This document shows, in pieces, positions 22,540-30,296 of a DNA stretch of 33,549 nucleotides. Below the pieces are notes generated by a model. It was given only the letters and a program-made list of their open reading frames with translations, made no database searches and was not told the origin of the DNA. Where the stretch lies: positions 1 to 33,549 of the forward strand of contig DATKLX010000121.1 of the NCBI GenBank assembly GCA_035542155.1, read 5' to 3'. Every line of letters begins with the position of its first letter. The first letter of the stretch is position 1. Both the position numbers and the translations under genes were made by a program. Source of the stretch: DATKLX01 sp035542155 (GTDB lineage: Bacteria > Chloroflexota > Anaerolineae > Anaerolineales > Anaerolineaceae).

Positions 22540-22878
22540 ATGGAAGTAAAACTGTATGTTGGTAATCTGTCATTCTCGACTACCGAAGATGACATCCGTA
22601 CCCTTTTTTCGGATGCGGGTACGGTCCAGACTGTAGACTTGATCAAAGATCGAGACACTGGTAGCTCAAAAGGGTTTGCCTTTGTGCAAATGAGTACGCA
22701 AACAGAAGCGGAGGAGGCGATTAAGAAATTCAACGGTTACAGCCTGGCCAACCGCGAGCTGAAGGTCAACCCGGCTCGCCCCAAGGAAGAATCCGGCCGT
22801 GGCGGCTTTGGTGGCAACCGGTCAGGCGGCTCTTATGACCGTAACCGCCGCAGCGGCGGTGGCCAACGACGCTATTAA
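22540..22878 (+). CDS. RNA-binding protein with RRM and Gly/Arg-rich tail
   Basis: The product is 112 residues. A single RRM spans about 3-82, with RNP2 KLYVGNLS (4-11) and RNP1 KGFAFVQM (about 44-51), followed by a C-terminal Gly/Arg/Ser-rich tail (about 83-112; GRGGFGG...GGGQRRY). The layout is that of cyanobacterial Rbp proteins and other bacterial RRM proteins, which are cold-induced RNA chaperones. The gene has its own leader with hairpins and is followed 24 bp later by a cold-shock protein gene with its own ribosome site, so they form an RNA-chaperone operon. Confidence 0.92.
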   Translation: MEVKLYVGNLSFSTTEDDIRTLFSDAGTVQTVDLIKDRDTGSSKGFAFVQMSTQTEAEEAIKKFNGYSLANRELKVNPARPKEESGRGGFGGNRSGGSYDRNRRSGGGQRRY

Positions 22879-22902
22879 TCAAGCTCAGCGGAGAAGACCA
22901 AA

Positions 22903-23112
22903 ATGGCTGATCGGATCATCGGAACCGTCAAATGGTTCAATAACGAAAAAGGATACGGTTTCATCGCCCAGGAGAACGGCGCGGATGTATTCGTGCATCA
23001 CACCGCGATCCAGGGAGAGGGATACCATACCCTCAGTGAAGGGCAGCAGGTGGAGTTTTCCATCGAAAAAGGTCCTAAGGGTCTCCAGGCCGCCAACGTC
23101 GTCCCACTCTAA
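22903..23112 (+). CDS. csp: Cold-shock protein (CspA family)
   Basis: The product is 69 residues, the usual size. It has the cold-shock OB fold with GTVKWFNNEKGYGFIAQENG (RNP1 KGYGFI) and DVFVHHTAI (RNP2 VFVHH), and the end of the fold GQQVEFSIEKGPKGLQAANVVPL. It binds single-stranded RNA or DNA and melts RNA structure. The ribosome site GGAGA is 11 bp upstream. It is second in the operon after the RRM gene, and a 20-bp stem terminator starts 11 bp after the stop. Confidence 0.95.
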   Translation: MADRIIGTVKWFNNEKGYGFIAQENGADVFVHHTAIQGEGYHTLSEGQQVEFSIEKGPKGLQAANVVPL

Positions 23113-23122
23113 GATCAGGAGA

Positions 23123-23168
23123 ATAAATCGAAGGCCCCCACAATTTTGTGTGGGGGCCTTCGATTTAT
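23123..23168. terminator. Bidirectional terminator, overlapping the aminotransferase stop
   Basis: A perfect 20-bp stem (23123-23142 with 23149-23168) and a 6-base loop, with a GC-rich core and A/T-rich outer ends. It serves the cold-shock gene (+) and the convergent aminotransferase (-). The aminotransferase stop (TTA on the + strand, 23165-23167) lies inside the outer part of the stem. Confidence 0.85.
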
Positions 23169-24280
23169 CCCTCCAAAAAAAGCTCTACCCGTTCGAGGGC
23201 GGTGGGAAAATTGCGCCGCCCCAGGCCGACGCGGAAATGCCGGCCCGGGTAGGAGAACAAACTTCCGGGGACGATCATCACCCCTTCTTTCTCGAGGACC
23301 TGGGAGGCTAACTCGTCGGACGTGCCGGGCCCATCCCAGCGCGGGAAAGCGACCGAGCCGGCCCGAGGCGCGAACCAGGTGAAGCGGCCGGCGTGGCGGG
23401 CGAAGAACTGCCCGGCGGTCTCCAGGTTGGCGCGGATGATCGCCAGGCTGCGCTCGAGGATCTGCCGGCGGGCGCGCAGGCCGATCAGGGCCAGGATCTC
23501 GCTCGGGGCGCTGCTGCAGATGGTGGTGTAATCCTTGAAGGTCTGCCAGGATTGGAGCAGGCCCGGGGCGCGGGTTGCCAGCCAGCCGATACGCAGGCCG
23601 GGGAGAGCGAGCGCCTTGGACATCCCCGATAGGGAAATCCCCAGCTCGTACCGGTCGCACACCGCGGGCAACTGCCCATCCGGCTGATATTCGAGCAGGC
23701 GGTACATCTCGTCCGAAAAAACGTGGACCCCGCGGCGGCGGGCCAGCTCGAGGATGGCGTCCAGCTCGGCCAGGGCGGGAAGCAGGCCGGTGGGGTTATG
23801 GGGGAAATTGATCACCAGGAGGCGGGTGCGCGGCGAGAAGCTGCGCTCCAACGTATCAAAATCCAGCCGCCAGGCGCCGTCTGCGGGCTGCAGCGCCCAG
23901 GGAATGACTGCACAGCCAATCGAGCGGGCAATCTCCTGCAGCGACTGGTAAGCCGGTTGGATGGCGATCACCTCGTCGCCCGGCCTGAGCAGGGTCTGCA
24001 TGGCGATGTAGATGCCCTCCTCGGGGGCCATAACCAGCACATCCTCGGGCCGCAGCGAGGCATACAGGCGGGAGATCTCTTCGCGGAGCAGCGGATGCCC
24101 GGAAGATTCGGTGTAACCCAGGCTGAGGTTCTCCCATAGGGCGGCGCATTCGGCGTCGGCCAGCGCCAGGACTTCGTTCAGGTGCAGGCTCTCGCAGTCG
24201 GAGGGCGAGAGGAGGAATGGGGCGCTGAATTCGTAGCGGGCAAAATAGCGTTCGAGCAGAAACGGCTGGATGTCCGGCAT
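23165..24280 (-). CDS. PLP-dependent class I/II aminotransferase
   Basis: The product is 371 residues. Fold-type I motifs: TESSGHPLLREEISRLY, VINFPHNPTG (Asn162), VFSDEMYRLLEY (Asp190 pairs with the PLP ring nitrogen, Tyr193 nearby), the Schiff-base lysine Lys222 in SLSGMSKALALPGLRIGW, and a C-terminal Arg in the FRVGLGRRNF segment that would bind the substrate carboxylate. The N terminus and overall pattern resemble capreomycidine-synthase-like aminotransferases, so the reaction may not be a simple transamination. GGAGGAAG precedes the ATG. TATAAT on the minus strand (24322-24327) is a candidate -10, so it has its own promoter downstream of the GH20 gene. Confidence 0.88.
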   Translation of the reverse strand: MPDIQPFLLERYFARYEFSAPFLLSPSDCESLHLNEVLALADAECAALWENLSLGYTESSGHPLLREEISRLYASLRPEDVLVMAPEEGIYIAMQTLLRPGDEVIAIQPAYQSLQEIARSIGCAVIPWALQPADGAWRLDFDTLERSFSPRTRLLVINFPHNPTGLLPALAELDAILELARRRGVHVFSDEMYRLLEYQPDGQLPAVCDRYELGISLSGMSKALALPGLRIGWLATRAPGLLQSWQTFKDYTTICSSAPSEILALIGLRARRQILERSLAIIRANLETAGQFFARHAGRFTWFAPRAGSVAFPRWDGPGTSDELASQVLEKEGVMIVPGSLFSYPGRHFRVGLGRRNFPTALERVELFLEG

Positions 24281-24351
24281 GCGTGTCTTCCTCCAGGGAT
24301 CGGGCGCGGGTGTACTGGAGAATTATAGAGCAATTTCCGCCACGTACCACA

Positions 24352-25848
24352 TTACTGCCAGTCAACCTCCGGCGCGGCATAGAAGTTCACCCCCATTTCC
24401 CGCAGGCGCGGGGCGAGGGCGGCCAGGCGGGCGCGGAATTCCTCCCAACTGCGGCTTTCTCGCCGCGACCAGCCGATCTCGGCCATGCCGATCAGGCGCG
24501 GGAAGGCCATGTACTCGATATCGCGCATGTTGCAGAGGGTCTCCGACCAGAGCGCCGTTTCCACACCGAGAATATCCTTCTCCACCACGCCGGGCAGAAG
24601 GGCGTCCGGGTCCCAATTGTACCCGTCGCGCACGCTGATGGTTCCCGCCCAAACCAGGCCCAGCCCGGTCTCAGGGCCGTATTTCATGTCGATGTAGGTC
24701 TTGCGCGCCAGCGAGAAGATCACCTTTCCGCCCTGGCGAATGGCGTGCTCGAACTTCTCGCCGTTCCAGATTTGGGTAATGGTTCCGGGGAGCAGCCGGG
24801 CCTGGCCGATCTCTTCCCAGCCGATGGCTTGTTTCCCTTGAGCCCGGACGATTTTCTGGGCTCTTTCGATGAAGGTGCAATAATCCTCGTGGGAGGTCGC
24901 CTGGGCCTCGTCGCCGCCGATGTGAATGTAGGGGCCGCTGGTCAGGGCCGCGATCTCAGCGATCACGTCCTCGAGGAAGCGGTAAGTGATCCCTTTGTGG
25001 ATCGCCAGCGAGCTGAAGCCCACCTCGGTGCCGGTGTACAGCTCGGGGGCGACGCCGTCCTGGTTGAGCTCGGGGTAGCTGGCCAGGGCGGCGTTGGTGT
25101 GCCCGGGCAGATCGATCTCGGGGATGAGGATCATGCCGCGCTGGCGAGCGTATTCCTCGAGTCCGGCGTATTGGGCCTGGGTGTAGTACCCCCCGGGGTC
25201 GCCGCTCACTGCGGTGCTGCCGCCTTTGCGGGCCAGGTCGGGCCAGGAGCGGATCTCCAGCCGCCAGCCCTGGTCGTCGGAGAGGTGCAGGTGGAAGCGG
25301 TTCATTTTGAAGGCCGCGGCCAGGCCCATAAAGCGCCTGACGTCGGCGACGGGATGGAAATGGCGAGCCACGTCGAGCATCACCCCGCGCCAGGCAAAGC
25401 GCGGGGTGTCGCGAATGCGGCAGGCGGGGACCGTCCAGGGGCAAGGCCGGGGTTCCGGCGCTTCGATCTCCGCGGGCAGCAACAGGCGCAGGGTCTGCAG
25501 AGCGTAGAACAGGCCGGCGGGCCGGTTGGCCTGGAGGAGAATGCTCTGCGGCGTGGCCGCCAGCTCGTAGCCCTCCTCGCCCAGGCCGGGGTCAACGGCG
25601 AGGAAGGCCAGTTGAATGTCGCCCGGCGCGGCTGGCCCGGCGCTGATTTCCAGGGGCAGTCCGGTGGGGGGGCGAAGCAGGCTGGCGAGGAACTGCCCCG
25701 CGGCGGCAAGCTCAGAAGATGCCTGGTCGAGGACGATTTTTGTGGTTTCAGAGAGTTGGAATTCGCCCGTGCCAGATTCAACCCTGACGGGTTTCGGAAT
25801 CAGGTTCGCTAACCGTCCGGCAGAACCGGTCTCGATCGCAGGTGACAT
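24352..25848 (-). CDS. Beta-N-acetylhexosaminidase, glycoside hydrolase family 20
   Basis: The product is 498 residues. An N-terminal GH20b alpha/beta domain (about 14-140) ends in AGLFYALQTLRLLL, followed by the catalytic TIM barrel: RGVMLDVARHFHPVADVRRFM, NRFHLHLSDDQGWRLEI, LIPEIDLPGHTNAALASYPEL, and the catalytic Asp313-Glu314 pair in YIHIGGDEAQ. GH20 enzymes use substrate-assisted catalysis with these two residues to remove terminal GlcNAc or GalNAc. WEEIGQARLLPGT and QIWNGE complete the active site. No signal peptide is visible. GGAG lies about 10 bp upstream of the ATG. Together with the GH30 gene it points to use of glycan debris. Confidence 0.93.
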   Translation of the reverse strand: MSPAIETGSAGRLANLIPKPVRVESGTGEFQLSETTKIVLDQASSELAAAGQFLASLLRPPTGLPLEISAGPAAPGDIQLAFLAVDPGLGEEGYELAATPQSILLQANRPAGLFYALQTLRLLLPAEIEAPEPRPCPWTVPACRIRDTPRFAWRGVMLDVARHFHPVADVRRFMGLAAAFKMNRFHLHLSDDQGWRLEIRSWPDLARKGGSTAVSGDPGGYYTQAQYAGLEEYARQRGMILIPEIDLPGHTNAALASYPELNQDGVAPELYTGTEVGFSSLAIHKGITYRFLEDVIAEIAALTSGPYIHIGGDEAQATSHEDYCTFIERAQKIVRAQGKQAIGWEEIGQARLLPGTITQIWNGEKFEHAIRQGGKVIFSLARKTYIDMKYGPETGLGLVWAGTISVRDGYNWDPDALLPGVVEKDILGVETALWSETLCNMRDIEYMAFPRLIGMAEIGWSRRESRSWEEFRARLAALAPRLREMGVNFYAAPEVDWQ

Positions 25849-25910
25849 GGTATGCTAACTCCATTTGTTGCTTCAGCTTTTTGCAGTGCAGCTTCCCGCC
25901 GGGAAAGGGA

Positions 25911-26042
25911 TTACGCGCAGCGGATGATTTCCAGGGCTTTCTGCCGGTCGTGGTCGCCCCAATCGGGGTTGGCCAACTGCCAGGTTCCCAGGCCAATCTC
26001 GCTGACCATCATTCCTGTGTTGCCAAATGAGCGTTGGTTCAT
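25911..26042 (-). pseudogene. N-terminal remnant of an aldo/keto reductase
   Basis: A 43-codon open frame from an ATG at 26042 to a TAA at 25911-25913. It reads MNQRSFGNTGMMVSEIGLGT, then WQLANPDWGDHDRQKALEII and RCA. This is the canonical aldo/keto reductase start (RxLGxTGxxVSxIGLGTWQ), and the frame ends just where relatives continue into the RRALDxGINFxDTADxYG catalytic Asp motif. The rest of the gene is missing; 60 bp later the GH20 gene begins. It lies between the subtilisin stop (26069) and the GH20 start. Confidence 0.75.
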
Positions 26043-26068
26043 GGAGAAATGTCCCTGCTGCAGAAGAT

Positions 26069-28306
26069 TTATCGGCGCACCAGCGGCAGATATGCCGAGA
26101 AGGCTGGAACTTCCAGAGAAACGTCATCCAGATCGAAATTTACGATCTGCCCGGTCGTGTTGGATTCGAAACGAACGACGTGCGTTTTTCCATCCGCGAA
26201 CTGGCTGACGTCCAGGCTGACCGGGGTGTAGTCCGGGTACGTACCGGCCTGGGTGGCATTGGCGCTGAACACGGTGGTGGCGTCGATTTTGGCGCGGAAA
26301 ATATCGTTTGTGTCGCTGCCAGTGTCCGCACGGTCGATCCAGAGGTAGAGCTTGAGCTTTGCGGTTCCGCGGGGAATCAGTACCGATTGCTGTACATATC
26401 CAATCTCATCGGCGGTCGTGCGGCCGAACTTTGCCCAGGCATTCCCCGTTCGAGCCTGACCGCTGCACGGACTATTGCCCGGAATGCACAGCGGCGTCGC
26501 AAAATTCGTGGATCCCTGCGCCCAGGGTGTACTGGCGGGATAGCCTTCGAAACCGGGATCCCTCAGCAGGTTCAGCCAGACCGAATGCGCCACGCCCGCA
26601 GAAGTGCTGGAGTCGAAGTTGGCGTCTCCCGAGTAGGTAGCGGTGAGGATCCTGGTGCCCGGGCTGGTCAAGGCAAGCGAGCACTGCCCCGCCGAGACGA
26701 GGCCGCTACACGATACGACCCCATCGCCGACCGTGACCGTCCCGCTGGGAACGCCGCTGCCGGACAGCGGTGTGACTGAATACTGAACGCTCACCGTTTC
26801 GCCCATAATTGAAGGGTCGGGTGCGTGTGCGGTGATCGCGGTCGTGGTGCCCCGGCTCTGCACGAGAGCAATGGCTGCGCCCGCGTTGGCGATGCCGCTG
26901 CCGCAAATGCCCGGATTACAGCCACTGCCGGCAGGGAAAGTGGTCGCGGACGCCTGGAGGTCCGAGAGTATCTGGGCCGGCGTCAAAGCGGGGTTGAGCG
27001 AGTACATCAATGAGACGATGCCAGCCACGTGAGGCGTAGCCATGCTGGTGCCCTGGTAATAGGCATACGTATCGGCGACCGGCGCGGTCGTACCGGTGTT
27101 GAGCGTGGAGTAGATACCGTTCGGATCGTTGGCGTAACTTTGCTCCCCACCCGGCGCGCTGATTTCGACCATCGCGCCATAATTGCTGTAATAAGCCCTG
27201 GATCCATAGCGATCGGTCGCGCCCACCGTGATCACGCCGGCGCAGTTGGCCGGTTCGAAACCGCTCGCGTCCATATTGGAGTTGCCCGCCGCAACCACCA
27301 TGGTTGCTCCGTGCGCGGTAATCGCATTAATCGCAGTCTGGAATGTGTTGCTGCAAGGAGATTCCCCGCCCAGGCTGACGTTGAGCACTTTGGCCGGGTT
27401 GGGATTGGCCGGCTCGCCCGGCACGGAGAGGCCGGCTGCCCATTCCATGCCGTCGACGATATCCGAGTCATACCCGCCGCACCTGCCCAGAACCCGCACC
27501 GGCAGGATCTTCGAGTTCCAGTTGATCCCGGTCACGCCCAGTCCGTTGTTGCTGGCCGCGCCAATCGTCCCCGCCGTGTGCGTTCCGTGCCAGGAGCTAC
27601 CTTCCGGGGGGTTTCCTTGGTAACATTCATTGGCGGCAACCCAATCCCCCGGATCGCTCGGATCGGCGTCGCGCCCATCCCCATCGTTCGCCACATACAC
27701 ATCCGAAATAAAATCCCGCCCCGGCGCCGTCCGCCCGGCTAAATCGGCGTGGTGGGTGATGCCGGTATCGATCACGCCCACGACGATCCCGGGCGCCCCG
27801 GTGGTGACGTCCCAGGCGGCGGGAGCGTTGATTCCGTAGTGGTCGCTCCCCGGCGCCTGATAGTGCCATTGGTTTGGATATAGGGGGTCATTGGGAGGCG
27901 CCGTGGTCGGATACTTGATCGCGTCCGGCTCGGCGTATTCCACCTCGGGAAGCGCCATGATCCGCCCGGCGATCGCCTGGACCTGGTCGAGCGCGAGCGG
28001 AGCTGCCAGGCGCAGGACCTGCGCCCCGTCCGCCATCTCACGCCGGTAGGTTAACTGTGCTCCCCCCGCGTCGCTCAGCCGTTTCGCCTGGTCCGAGTTG
28101 GAGAGCTTCCCCGGCGCCCGTTTTTCGCCGCCAGAGTTTTTGTATTTGACGATGATCTGGTTCGTCGGCTGGCGATAGAAACCCTCGTAGGCGCTGGAGG
28201 ATCGATCCTGCATGACCGCAGATGAATAAGCCGGGCCGGTCTGGAGCAGCAGCGCTGCGCTCAGAAAGACGCTCAGAATCGCGTGGTTGGCCTGGATGTG
28301 GAGCAT
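26069..28306 (-). CDS. Secreted subtilisin-like serine protease (S8)
   Basis: The product is 745 residues. Signal peptide about 1-27 (hydrophobic ILSVFLSAALLLQ), then an I9-like propeptide (NQIIVKYKN ... LPEVEYAEPDAI, about 48-131). The catalytic domain has Asp180 (VVGVIDTG), His240 (HGTHTAG), oxyanion Asn342 (VVAAGNSN) and Ser421 (QGTSMATPHVAG). C-terminal parts: an Ig-like repeat domain (about 495-580, with SGTVTVGDG and TATYSGDANFDSSTS) and a jelly-roll-like domain starting at LLRDPGFEG. The last residues are AYLPLVRR, very similar to the DUF362 protein tail. GGAGAGGAAAC precedes the ATG. A secreted or surface-anchored degradative protease. Confidence 0.93.
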   Translation of the reverse strand: MLHIQANHAILSVFLSAALLLQTGPAYSSAVMQDRSSSAYEGFYRQPTNQIIVKYKNSGGEKRAPGKLSNSDQAKRLSDAGGAQLTYRREMADGAQVLRLAAPLALDQVQAIAGRIMALPEVEYAEPDAIKYPTTAPPNDPLYPNQWHYQAPGSDHYGINAPAAWDVTTGAPGIVVGVIDTGITHHADLAGRTAPGRDFISDVYVANDGDGRDADPSDPGDWVAANECYQGNPPEGSSWHGTHTAGTIGAASNNGLGVTGINWNSKILPVRVLGRCGGYDSDIVDGMEWAAGLSVPGEPANPNPAKVLNVSLGGESPCSNTFQTAINAITAHGATMVVAAGNSNMDASGFEPANCAGVITVGATDRYGSRAYYSNYGAMVEISAPGGEQSYANDPNGIYSTLNTGTTAPVADTYAYYQGTSMATPHVAGIVSLMYSLNPALTPAQILSDLQASATTFPAGSGCNPGICGSGIANAGAAIALVQSRGTTTAITAHAPDPSIMGETVSVQYSVTPLSGSGVPSGTVTVGDGVVSCSGLVSAGQCSLALTSPGTRILTATYSGDANFDSSTSAGVAHSVWLNLLRDPGFEGYPASTPWAQGSTNFATPLCIPGNSPCSGQARTGNAWAKFGRTTADEIGYVQQSVLIPRGTAKLKLYLWIDRADTGSDTNDIFRAKIDATTVFSANATQAGTYPDYTPVSLDVSQFADGKTHVVRFESNTTGQIVNFDLDDVSLEVPAFSAYLPLVRR

Positions 28307-28371
28307 GTTTCCTCTCCATTGTTCCCCATGGACGGCGAAAGTGCGAAATAAAATGATATTCCGAGGAATAT

Positions 28372-29841
28372 CTATCTGTCATTATACTTCGTCATCTGCG
28401 AAATCTTCCCCCGCGGGGCGAAGATGGCGGCGATGAGGCCCGCCAGCGCCGCGCTAAAGGCGATGCAGAACAGACCGGCGATAGCGACCGCCAGCGCGCC
28501 GCGCAGCGAGCCTTCGATCGCGGCGGTCTGGCTGGCGACCGGGTCGAGCAGCGCGTTCAGGCTGACGATCGCCGGGTCGAGGCCGGCCGTGATCAGGCTG
28601 CTCGCCAGGCGGCTGCTGAGGACCACCCCCAAAACACTGACCCCCAGCGTGCTGCCCATGTTACGGCTGAACTGCAGGGTCGAAGTCGCTGCGCCCAGCT
28701 CCTGGAGCGGGACGGTGCTCTGCACCGCGATCAGGAAGGCCGGGACGGAGAGGCCCATGCCGGTGCCCATCATCCCCAGGTACACCATGATCCAGGCTTG
28801 GCTGGCATTCACCCCAATGGTGGACATGAGAAAAGCCCCGGCAGTCAGGATGGTCATCCCAATCAGGGCCAGCGTGCGGTAGCTCAGGCGCAGGAGCAGT
28901 TGGCCGGCAAGGATGCTCGCCACCGTCCAGGCGATCGACATGGGAGTAAGGGTGATCCCGGCCTGGGTCGCGCTGGTGCCGAGGACGGCCTGGACGAAGA
29001 GCGGCACGTAGTTCAGGCTGCCGAAGACCGCCCAGCCGGAAAGGAAGCCATGAATGAGCGAGACCGTGTAAAGCCGGTCGCGGAAGAGGTGGAAGGGCAG
29101 GATCGGGTCGGCGGCGCGGCGCTCGACGAAGACCAGTATGGCGAAGAGGGCCAGGGCGGCGGCCAGCAGCGCCCAGGAGAGAGGCGCGGGCAGCTCTTCC
29201 ATGCCCAGCAGCAGGGCGAGCACACCCAGGGTGAGCAGGACCGCCCCGGGGTAATCGACCGCCACAGGTTTTGCCTCGCCCGGACGGGCGTCTCTCCAGG
29301 CAAACCAGACCAGCCCAACCGCCAGCAGTCCAGGAAAAACGTTGATCAGGAAGACCCACCGCCAGGAGACCTGGTCGACGAGGAAGCCGCCGATCAGCGG
29401 GCCGATCACGGCCGAGACGCCCCATACTCCTGAAAACAACCCCTGCATGCGGGCGCGCTGCTCGAGGCTGAACAACTGGCCGATGATGGTGAAAGCCAGG
29501 GGCAGCACACCGCCAGCGCCGATCCCCTGCATCGCGCGGAAGAGGATCAGTTGTTCCATGGTCTGCGCCTGGGCGCAGAGGACCGAGCCGAGGATGAAGA
29601 GGGCCATCGAGGCGACGTAGACCCGCTTGCGCCCGTAGAGGTCGGAAAGCTTGCCGTAGATGGGCACCGTGGTGGTGGCGGTGAGCAGGTAGATGGCGAA
29701 GACCCAGGAGTAGATTGCCAGCCCGCCGAGCTGGGCGACGATGGTAGGCATGGCCGTGGCGACGACCGTCCCTTCCATCGAGGCCAGGAACAGGCTGAGC
29801 ATGACGCCCGCCGTGATCATGTTCAAACGGCTACGAGTCAA
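28372..29841 (-). CDS. MFS exporter, DHA2/EmrB-QacA type (14 helices)
   Basis: The product is 489 residues with about 14 hydrophobic segments. It starts at a TTG (29841) with GAGGAA about 8 bp upstream; an ATG lies seven codons later. Motifs: LFLASMEGTVVATAMPTIVAQLGG (motif D1, helix 1), YGKLSDLYGRKRVY (motif A), FRAMQGIGAGGVLPLAFTIIGQLF (motif B/C region), GPLIGGFLVDQVSWRWVFLINVFPG. These are proton-antiport drug efflux or lipid exporters. The substrate is unknown. It is separated from the protease gene by 65 bp and could share its transcript. Confidence 0.92.
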   Translation of the reverse strand: MTRSRLNMITAGVMLSLFLASMEGTVVATAMPTIVAQLGGLAIYSWVFAIYLLTATTTVPIYGKLSDLYGRKRVYVASMALFILGSVLCAQAQTMEQLILFRAMQGIGAGGVLPLAFTIIGQLFSLEQRARMQGLFSGVWGVSAVIGPLIGGFLVDQVSWRWVFLINVFPGLLAVGLVWFAWRDARPGEAKPVAVDYPGAVLLTLGVLALLLGMEELPAPLSWALLAAALALFAILVFVERRAADPILPFHLFRDRLYTVSLIHGFLSGWAVFGSLNYVPLFVQAVLGTSATQAGITLTPMSIAWTVASILAGQLLLRLSYRTLALIGMTILTAGAFLMSTIGVNASQAWIMVYLGMMGTGMGLSVPAFLIAVQSTVPLQELGAATSTLQFSRNMGSTLGVSVLGVVLSSRLASSLITAGLDPAIVSLNALLDPVASQTAAIEGSLRGALAVAIAGLFCIAFSAALAGLIAAIFAPRGKISQMTKYNDR

Positions 29842-29997
29842 TGAATTTCCTCGTTGTTTGGCAATTGGTCACTAACCACTGCCGAAGGTCCACTACTTTT
29901 TCCTGCCTTTTTCCTGTTTCTCTTCTTCCTGACCCCCTGGACTGGGTCGTGGTTCAGTTTTTTCTCTGCGGTCTCCATGTGCTGCGTGGTGAAATCT
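29842..29997. other. Intergenic tract with degenerate dispersed repeats
   Basis: No gene is seen. The tract is pyrimidine-rich on the + strand, with repeated TTTTTCCTG words (about 29899-29921). It ends in GTTTTTTCTCTGCGGTCTCC followed by ATGTGCTGCGTGGTGAAAT, which resembles a common dispersed CTCTGTG...TCTGTGGTGAAA element. Confidence 0.4.
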
Positions 29998-30069
29998 CTA
30001 AATCTTCCCCAATCCTTGCAGCACCCGCTCGGGGGTGAGCGGGAATTCGTCGAACCAGACGCCGATGGC
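29998..30069 (-). pseudogene. Possible C-terminal tail of a xanthine-dehydrogenase-like protein
   Basis: Read on the minus strand to a TAG at 29998-30000, the last 23 codons give AIGVWFDEFPLTPERVLQGL then GKI. The PLTPERVL sequence is a recurring C-terminal motif of molybdenum xanthine/aldehyde/CO dehydrogenase large subunits. Nothing upstream continues it. The piece is short, so the assignment is tentative. Confidence 0.3.
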
Positions 30070-30286
30070 TGTCGACGCCCGCGGGCAGCTCCTCGCCGCG
30101 CAGGATTTCTTCACCACCCGGCAGAGAGTAATGATCGTGGATCTGCCCACCCGTGGGGTGAGAACGTTATATGGTCAGCTCGGCGACTGGCTCGCCTGGG
30201 TCAGCATCGCGCTGGCGGCGGTTCTGACCGTCTCGGCGGCTGTACACAGGCCGGCTGCTGTGCACGAGGGGCTGTCCCGAATTTGA
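30053..30286 (+). pseudogene. C-terminal remnant of apolipoprotein N-acyltransferase
   Basis: The frame contains MAVDARGQLLAAQDFFTTRQ, then RVMIVDLPTRGVRTLYGQLG and DWLAWVSIALAAVLT, ending at a TGA at 30284-30286. This matches the end of the nitrilase domain and the last membrane helix of Lnt-like proteins, where relatives read AVDxxGRVLAxxDYFTT...VPTRGVRTxYxxxGDxFAWLSI. The roughly 400 N-terminal residues are missing and replaced by unrelated sequence. There is no start signal, so this is a broken gene. It ends 10 bp before the insertion element. Confidence 0.65.
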
Positions 30287-30290
30287 ATTA

Positions 30291-30296
30291 ACGAAC
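30291..30296. other. Left target-site duplication (ACGAAC)
   Basis: ACGAAC directly precedes the left inverted repeat and is repeated directly after the right one (32138-32143), as left by transposition. Confidence 0.75.

Noticed and set aside
24283..25812. A 509-residue open frame opposite the GH20 gene
   Set aside because: It mirrors the GH20 reading frame; the true gene has the catalytic Asp-Glu pair and all family motifs.
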